Shown: positions 7,065 to 12,185 of the stretch, piece by piece
Layout of the letters: each line of letters starts with the position of its first letter
Position numbering within the stretch: position 1 is the stretch's first letter
Source: Desulfatitalea sp.
GTDB lineage: Bacteria > Desulfobacterota > Desulfobacteria > Desulfobacterales > Desulfosarcinaceae
Direction of reading: 5' to 3'
NCBI GenBank assembly: GCA_013041835.1
Contig: JABDRH010000421.1
Span: 1 to 12,185, forward strand
Length of the DNA stretch: 12,185 nucleotides
Notes under the pieces: generated by a model
Seen by the model: only the letters and a program-made list of their open reading frames with translations
Databases searched by the model: none
What the model was told of the DNA's origin: nothing
Translations under genes and position numbers: made by a program

Positions 7065-7105
7065 GGAAAACAATTTTTCCTTCCTTTTTTAATCATCCTT
7101 ATGAT
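7065..7105. repeat. Two short inverted repeats between amidohydrolase and outer-membrane gene
   Basis: GGAAAA-CAAT-TTTTCC (7065-7080) and ATCAT-CCTT-ATGAT (7092-7105) each form a small perfect stem in the 124-base gap 7008-7131. Neither is followed by a T-tract on the minus strand, so neither is a convincing terminator for the amidohydrolase gene. They may be transcript-processing stems or chance features of an AT-rich spacer. Confidence 0.25.
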
Positions 7106-7131
7106 GCTTTGACATGTTTTCCTCTTTTCGG

Positions 7132-8886
7132 TTAGTGGTGATATATTCCCCTTGCAGAAGCCATATAGGTAACCTCTCCATTCATTACCGTTGCCAGAAC
7201 CTGTATACTTTTTATCCGCATGGGATCAATTGTTAATGGGTTTTCCGACAGCACAACAAAATCGGCATATTTCCCGGGTTCAAGACTGCCCATTTCATTT
7301 TCAAGACCCAGGACCTTTGCAGCCTCAAGCGTATAGCCCAGCAGAGCCTGTTTCGCGGTAATTCGTTGTTCCGGCCCTAATTCTTTACCTGAGGAAGTCA
7401 ACCGATTCACTGCTACCCACATGGAATGTAATGCATTAGGGGGATTAACCGGCGGATCGTTATGAATACCGTAAGGTATGTTGCGTGTTACAGCGCTCTT
7501 CATGGAATTGATTTTGGGAGCCCTTTCCGGTCCAATCAGGAGGTCGCGGTGCATATCACCCCAGAAATACACATGCGGTGTGAAAAAGGTCATGCCGATA
7601 TTTCCCATATCCCTGATCCGGTTAAACTGGTCCTCACGCACATACTGACAGTGGATCAGGTGCGGTCTGATATCATCCCTCCCGGTCTCTTTTCGGGCAT
7701 ATTCAATGGCATTCAGCGCCAGATCCATTGCTCCGTCGCCATTGGCATGGATACCCGGGGCAAATCCAAGCGCCAGCATCAATTTAACCTGCTGGTTGAA
7801 TTCTTCCTGCGTACCGCGCGCGCCCTTTTTTGTGTCAGCCTCCAGTTTGTAGAAAGGCTCGGTAAAGTATCCTGTACCGCTTTGTGTAGAACCATCGGTC
7901 CAGGTCTTGATGAACGGGATTTTAAAGAGATCCGTCTCATAGTTTTTTATTTGCGGGGCAATCTCTTCCAGGCCCGGCATGGTTATAAACATACCGGCAT
8001 ATACCCGAACAGGAAATCCAGGCTCCCTGGAGATCCTTTCCATCATATTGAGCATATTCGCATTCATCATTGCCAGTTCCGTGGCAGTCGTAAAACCTTG
8101 CGCCGCATGATAGTTAGCGGAATTCATAATGGTTTCTTTTGTTAATGCCGGCATTTTGCCAACCATCATCCAGGCGGGCATTCCATTAAGATAACCGGTC
8201 AGCTCGCCGTTTTCATCCTTTTCAAATGTGCCGCCCGGCGGATTCGGCGTTTCTTTGGTAACGCCGGCAACTTCCAGCGCCTTACTATTCACATAGGCTG
8301 CATGGCCACTCATGTGAAAGACACACACCGGTATATCGGGAAACAACGCATCCAGCTCCTGAATCGTCGGGCCTCGTTTTTCCGCATAAAGCGTCTGATC
8401 AACCGCCCAGGCATAGAGCCATCCGTCGTCATCCGGCTTGCCCTGCTGCTTCAGTTTCTTCAGCGCCTCTTTAAGGGTGGGGCAAACAAAAGGGGTTATA
8501 TCAAGGTATTCAAGGACAGCTCCGTACTGCACGATGTGGTCGTGGGTTTCGATAAACCCGGGGACGACCGTCTTGCCCTCCAGGTCAACATATTCATAGC
8601 TTTTTCCGGCTGCTTTTTTTATCGATGCAAGATCACCGACAGCTAAAATCTTCCCGTCCTTAACCGCCATTGCCGATGCGTTCGGCTGTTTGTCATTCAT
8701 GGTCAGGACATTTCCGTTGGCAACAATGACGATGTCTTTATCGCCGGAAGCCGTTGATTTGTTTCCCTGAGAAGTCATTTCACTATTGTCCCGGGAGGCC
8801 TTCTCATTGGTCTCCTGGTCGGCAGTGCAGGAAAATACAAAAAGAATCCCAAAAACCAATACAATGCGCATTAAATTTTTAATCAT
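7132..8886 (-). CDS. Amidohydrolase, YtcJ-type (amidohydrolase 3 family), predicted lipoprotein
   Basis: This 584-residue metal-dependent hydrolase belongs to the PF07969 type. A short signal sequence ends V-F-S-C (Cys20), followed by a Ser/Thr/Lys/Glu-rich linker (about 21-50), indicating a lipid-anchored envelope protein. Metal and active-site motifs, in order: H115-D-H117 in G-F-I-E-T-H-D-H, H-M-S-G-H (191-195), F-I-K-T-W-T-D-G-S with K327, G-I-H-A-N-G-D-G with H380, I-H-C with H412, and G-I-H-N-D-P-P-V with D477. The C-terminal G-S-L-E-P-G-K-Y-A-D-F-V-V-L is the small beta domain. Family members hydrolyse varied amides, cyclic ureas or esters, so the exact substrate is not predictable. 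AAAGGAGGT stands directly before the ATG. A broken paralogue lies beyond the outer-membrane gene. Confidence 0.92.
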   Translation of the reverse strand: MIKNLMRIVLVFGILFVFSCTADQETNEKASRDNSEMTSQGNKSTASGDKDIVIVANGNVLTMNDKQPNASAMAVKDGKILAVGDLASIKKAAGKSYEYVDLEGKTVVPGFIETHDHIVQYGAVLEYLDITPFVCPTLKEALKKLKQQGKPDDDGWLYAWAVDQTLYAEKRGPTIQELDALFPDIPVCVFHMSGHAAYVNSKALEVAGVTKETPNPPGGTFEKDENGELTGYLNGMPAWMMVGKMPALTKETIMNSANYHAAQGFTTATELAMMNANMLNMMERISREPGFPVRVYAGMFITMPGLEEIAPQIKNYETDLFKIPFIKTWTDGSTQSGTGYFTEPFYKLEADTKKGARGTQEEFNQQVKLMLALGFAPGIHANGDGAMDLALNAIEYARKETGRDDIRPHLIHCQYVREDQFNRIRDMGNIGMTFFTPHVYFWGDMHRDLLIGPERAPKINSMKSAVTRNIPYGIHNDPPVNPPNALHSMWVAVNRLTSSGKELGPEQRITAKQALLGYTLEAAKVLGLENEMGSLEPGKYADFVVLSENPLTIDPMRIKSIQVLATVMNGEVTYMASARGIYHH

Positions 8887-9012
8887 ATTTACCTCCTTTA
8901 CTTCGATATTGAATGTTTCCTCAGTAGAAAAATTGAAATAGGTGAGTTCACTTTTATGATTTTATGCTTTCCCGGTTTGCGGTTAGTTTCCTGCAAGACC
9001 GATGGTTAGATG

Positions 9013-11391
9013 CTATCTTCGATTTCTACCATTGCCTCCCGGGGATTTCATATTTCCGGGAGTGCTCCTTTGCCGGTTCTGGTAAAAATCGCCGGTGCGC
9101 TGATTTCCGCGGCTCCTGTTGAGCTGTTGGGAGTCAAGGGACCTGCGGTTATTGATCGTGGGATTTTGCCGTTGCGGCGTTGACGGCCTGGTCTGGATAC
9201 TTTGAGATGGCCGGGCATTACCTGGCGAAGGCCGGGTCGAGGGTTGTTGCGCCGGACGCTGTGCGGGTTGCTGCCCCGGTCTCTGGACCGGACCTGAAGG
9301 AAGTCGCGCCGGCTTTTGTACCGATCCGGAGGGTTGCTGTGCAGGTCTCTGGGTTTGAGGTCTCCATTGGCCGTCCTGTCGCTGTTCCCATCCGTTCCGG
9401 CCTTTCCTGAAAACATTACCATTCTTGTCTGTAAACACATCGTTCGGCATCAAGGCCGGTTTGCCGGTACGTACGTTGTCTTTGCGGTCCATTGTCGCCG
9501 GGCGGGTTCTGTCCCCGGTAGATTTATCCGGACGCCTGTCATACAGGTCACCACTGGCCGGGCGGGTAACAGGTCGCTGGCCGGCAGGCAGTTGAGCTGG
9601 TTTTCCCTTGCCCGGCGGCTTGGCTATGGGCGGTTTTGGTTTTGCTATCGGGTGTTCAGGCCGTGGAGGTCGTGGAGGCCTGGAAGGTCTGTAATGCGGC
9701 GGCCGGTAGTAAGGCGGACGATACCAGGGCGGTCCCCACCATCCGCCCCAGCAAGGCGGCCCCCAGGCGTACCCGAAGTGAAAACTGAATGGGCCGTGGT
9801 AATAAGAGTACCCGAAACTCCAGCCGTAATAACTGCTGTAACGTACACTGAAGCCATAGGTACAATGCCTGGGGTAATAATAATGGCGATACCAGGGGCG
9901 ATAGTAATATCCGGTGCCGTAAACCACGACACCGTGGTGAATGTAACATCCGGTATAACCGGGCGTATACCCGACATAAACGACTTCCGGTGTCGAATCA
10001 TATACATAAACATACTTGATATTATTCACCGGTGAAGACGGCGGAATATCCTGAACTTCGGTTGGTACGGAATCCGCTACAATCCAAGGACCATTCGGGC
10101 CTGCGGCCGTAAACCATATTCCGTTGTCTACCGCATAGTATTTCCCTTTGACGCGGATAACGGGGGTGGCCGTATTGAGAGCGTAATCGATTCCGGTTCC
10201 CTTGATTAATTCGAATTCGGGATCTCCGTCATATATCACGGTCAGTTTTGCTTCCGAACGGTTGACGGTGGCCGTTTCCGGTATCTGGGCGTCCAGTACG
10301 GCATCCAGGGCCTCTTCGGTCCCGGGGACGCCGGCCCGCAGCTCCCCTTTGTCCGATTCCGCCGGGATTTCGGTGAAAGATTCGGGTAAACTATCCGGCG
10401 GTACATATGACCAGGAGCCATCCAGCTTTTTGGATTTGAACCAGCGTCCGGAAAGGAGCAAATAATAACTACTCGTATCGATCTCGAACAGAAGGTCGTT
10501 ATCCGTATTTTTAACAACCATCAGGTTGTTGCCGGGGAAGGGCATAAATTGGGGGTCTCCCTCGACAGACAGCAGCTCCGTGGGCTTCGTGGCGCCAAAG
10601 ACGACAATACCCGCTGTGAACGCAGATTCGGCATCGGCATCATCGGAAGGTTCCCTTTCCAGGGTGGCCACATCCGCCGGTGGATTGTTTGTTTCCTGCC
10701 ATCGACCCGATATTTCCCGGGACATGTACCAGGCATCCTTGCCGATCAGATAATAGGTTTTGTCCGCTTTTCGAAAGATCATGGGAAAGGGTGTATTGAT
10801 AACGGCCATCAACTCGGTATTTTCGATGGATTTCAATATGGGATCACCATCCACAATAACCAGCGCCGCCGGTTTATCCACATAAATAATTTCAGGCGGA
10901 TCGTTGTTGAGCGCCTGTTCCGTCTTCAATCGATCCTGTTCCACCTCGAGCCCGGTGACAAGCTGGTCGATGGAGAGCACGATATTCCATTTGGGGATTT
11001 CCAGACTCAGGACATCGGCGAACCATTGTTCCTGTTCCGCTGTGGCATCGGGAAAACGGGATCGAACGTTCTCGATGGCAACCAGGCGGACCATACGTTC
11101 GTCCCGGTTTGTTTCAATCCGTGCTTCCATCCAGACCGCGCCAAACACCGGTTCTTCCTTGTTTTTCCCCTGGACCGAAGCTGCAAAACGGGATTGGATG
11201 CGATTTTCACTGAAATTTTCCAACTGGGGCTGATAGATGACGATTTTCGCCTCGGATGTTTCAATTACGCGCGGCCATTTCAATTCTGAAGGCACTGCCG
11301 TCTCCCCATCTGCTGTTTGAGCATATGAGGGCAGTATGAAACAGAGAAAAACCAAGAAGATGGCCGACATCAATTCCAGTAATCTCTTCAT
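9013..11391 (-). CDS. Large exported repeat protein with Tyr/Trp/Pro-rich region and basic tail
   Basis: The product has 792 residues. A Sec signal peptide ends P-S-Y-A before Q25. Residues about 36-160 form an N-terminal domain (L-K-W-P-R-V-I-E-T, I-V-I-Y-Q-P-Q, P-V-F-G-A-V-W). Three related units follow, at about 165-231, 265-327 and 376-436, each with a G-D-P core, a Y-Y-x-x stretch and a W-F/Y plus G-x-W ending. Residues about 460-560 are extremely rich in Tyr, Gly, Trp and His. From about 555 to the end the chain is Pro/Arg/Gln/Lys-rich, strongly basic and probably disordered. I recall similar proteins labelled 'carbohydrate-binding family V/XII', a label without proven function. GGAGG lies 7 bases before the ATG. 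A surface or periplasmic binding or matrix role is inferred. A 126-base gap separates it from the amidohydrolase. Confidence 0.75.
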   Translation of the reverse strand: MKRLLELMSAIFLVFLCFILPSYAQTADGETAVPSELKWPRVIETSEAKIVIYQPQLENFSENRIQSRFAASVQGKNKEEPVFGAVWMEARIETNRDERMVRLVAIENVRSRFPDATAEQEQWFADVLSLEIPKWNIVLSIDQLVTGLEVEQDRLKTEQALNNDPPEIIYVDKPAALVIVDGDPILKSIENTELMAVINTPFPMIFRKADKTYYLIGKDAWYMSREISGRWQETNNPPADVATLEREPSDDADAESAFTAGIVVFGATKPTELLSVEGDPQFMPFPGNNLMVVKNTDNDLLFEIDTSSYYLLLSGRWFKSKKLDGSWSYVPPDSLPESFTEIPAESDKGELRAGVPGTEEALDAVLDAQIPETATVNRSEAKLTVIYDGDPEFELIKGTGIDYALNTATPVIRVKGKYYAVDNGIWFTAAGPNGPWIVADSVPTEVQDIPPSSPVNNIKYVYVYDSTPEVVYVGYTPGYTGCYIHHGVVVYGTGYYYRPWYRHYYYPRHCTYGFSVRYSSYYGWSFGYSYYHGPFSFHFGYAWGPPCWGGWWGPPWYRPPYYRPPHYRPSRPPRPPRPEHPIAKPKPPIAKPPGKGKPAQLPAGQRPVTRPASGDLYDRRPDKSTGDRTRPATMDRKDNVRTGKPALMPNDVFTDKNGNVFRKGRNGWEQRQDGQWRPQTQRPAQQPSGSVQKPARLPSGPVQRPGQQPAQRPAQQPSTRPSPGNARPSQSIQTRPSTPQRQNPTINNRRSLDSQQLNRSRGNQRTGDFYQNRQRSTPGNMKSPGGNGRNRR

Positions 11392-11428
11392 TTAACAACC
11401 TCCGCCAACGAATGTTTGTGAATTATTG

Positions 11429-11454
11429 ATACCGTTGCCCCTCTTTGACGGTAT
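11429..11454. repeat. 7-bp inverted repeat between the M20 gene and the repeat-protein gene
   Basis: ATACCGT and ACGGTAT flank a 12-base pyrimidine-rich spacer. The element lies in the 75-base gap after the M20 stop and 38 bases before the downstream ATG. No T-tract follows, so it fits an operator or an RNA processing stem better than a terminator. Confidence 0.3.
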
Positions 11455-11466
11455 GATCGCCGGATC

Positions 11467-12185
11467 TCATTTTTCCAACACGTCCAAAGCAAGAACGGTC
11501 GCGATCTTCGTGCCGTAGGGGATGGCCTCCAAATCAATCATGTAGTTCGGCTGATGCATAAAGAAAGGAAATTCTTTTCCTTCTTTATTGGCCGCAGCAT
11601 ACACATCAGGGGGCGCCGATCCGATAAAAATATAGGCACCCTGGACCCCTTCAATCCCCTCGATGAGGGCAAAGGCATCATCCGATCCGGAAACCTCCAG
11701 ATCATGCACCCCGGTGCCTTCAATGGCACGCGCATCGGTGATGGCCTTGTCCGCGGCATCGGCTTCCTTGAGTACCTTTCGGATGCGGGTCATCCATTCG
11801 GGAGAATTGACCACCGGCGGCGCGTAGCCTCTCACATCGATGGTCGGCATCATGTCGTCTGAAGTGCTGCCGTAGGTGCGCGCAATATTATTACTGATAC
11901 GCTTGATACTGTTCACCATCTTCTCTCCGCTCTCAAGCGTTGTGTAATGCAGTTTGAGTTTGAGCCGGGCCTCGGTGGGGATAACGTTGTAGGTGTCCCC
12001 GGCCTGTACCATGCCGACGGTGAGTACGGAGGTCTCCGTGGGGTCCATCATGCGCGACACAATGGTCTGATACTGCACGATCGCGGCTCCGGCCATGATG
12101 ATGGGATCGGTGGCAACGTGCGGTGATGACCCGTGGCCGCCGGACGCGTGGAATGTGACGTCGATATGCTGTGAGCCGGTATTGG
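11467..12185 (-). CDS. M20-family metallo-amidohydrolase/peptidase, 5' partial
   Basis: The frame is open to the right edge of the window; 238 residues are visible and the N-terminal part with the first metal ligands is missing. In-window residues 6-22 include H-I-D-V-T-F-H-A-S-G-G-H-G-S-S-P-H, the hallmark of the M20 dimerisation (lid) domain. Further matches are D-P-T-E-T-S-V-L-T-V-G, Y-N-V-I-P-T-E-A-R-L, S-G-S-D-D at about 165-169 (family G-S-E-D-F) and the last metal ligand H210 in F-M-H-Q-P-N-Y, followed by A-I-P-Y-G. Such enzymes cleave N-acyl amino acids, aminobenzoyl conjugates or small peptides. Whether it is exported cannot be seen. It lies 75 bases upstream of the repeat protein on the same strand. 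Family confidence is high, substrate unknown. Confidence 0.9.
   Translation of the reverse strand, partial: NTGSQHIDVTFHASGGHGSSPHVATDPIIMAGAAIVQYQTIVSRMMDPTETSVLTVGMVQAGDTYNVIPTEARLKLKLHYTTLESGEKMVNSIKRISNNIARTYGSTSDDMMPTIDVRGYAPPVVNSPEWMTRIRKVLKEADAADKAITDARAIEGTGVHDLEVSGSDDAFALIEGIEGVQGAYIFIGSAPPDVYAAANKEGKEFPFFMHQPNYMIDLEAIPYGTKIATVLALDVLEK

Noticed and set aside
8941..8950. GTGA-GT-TCAC in the leader of the amidohydrolase gene as an operator
   Set aside because: Four-base arms are too short to separate from chance, and no promoter could be placed around them.
9180..10035. Long plus-strand ORFs opposite the Pro/Arg-rich tail
   Set aside because: Low-complexity, GC-rich antisense sequence keeps frames open. 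The minus-strand frame has the signal peptide, the repeats and the ribosome site.

Overview
The window looks like a chromosomal segment of a Gram-negative, probably anaerobic bacterium. My best guess is a Desulfobacterota (sulfate-reducer-type) genome. This rests on family resemblance, not a search. The clues are a Lys/Ala-rich histone-H1-like protein with a winged-helix tail, of a kind I associate with that phylum; an electron-transfer-flavoprotein (ETF) beta-type gene; outer-membrane and lipoprotein signals; and strong AAGGAGG ribosome sites.

Layout: only the left-edge gene, an ETF beta-like protein cut by the window start (1-699), is on the plus strand. Everything else is on the minus strand. 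Reading that strand in its own 5'-3' direction (right to left): the C-terminal two-thirds of an M20 metallo-amidohydrolase (from the right edge to 11467); a 792-residue exported repeat protein with a Tyr/Trp/Pro-rich and basic tail (11391-9013); a YtcJ-type amidohydrolase lipoprotein (8886-7132); an exported outer-membrane beta-barrel-type protein (7007-6183); a decayed piece of a second YtcJ-type amidohydrolase (6182 to about 5840); two sulfatases 28 nt apart (5726-4179 and 4150-1814); a 101-residue protein of unknown function (1720-1415); and the H1-like DNA-binding protein (1238-819), which converges on the ETF gene.

Functionally the middle is an envelope hydrolase island. Five consecutive intact genes encode proteins with Sec or lipoprotein signals: two sulfatases, an amidohydrolase, a putative outer-membrane channel and a large surface or periplasmic repeat protein. 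A reasonable inference is uptake and stepwise hydrolysis (desulfation, amide or ester cleavage) of a sulfated organic substrate outside the cytoplasm. The substrate cannot be read from the sequence. No formylglycine-generating maturase, transcription factor specific to the cluster, or transposase is present in the window.

The most informative irregularities are the amidohydrolase remnant, which has an internal deletion and two frameshifts and abuts the stop codon of the outer-membrane gene; an altered lysine/histidine motif in the larger sulfatase; different formylglycine motifs in two co-transcribed sulfatases; and an inverted repeat whose 3' arm touches the sulfatase Shine-Dalgarno sequence. 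I found no CRISPR array, rRNA, tRNA or insertion sequence.
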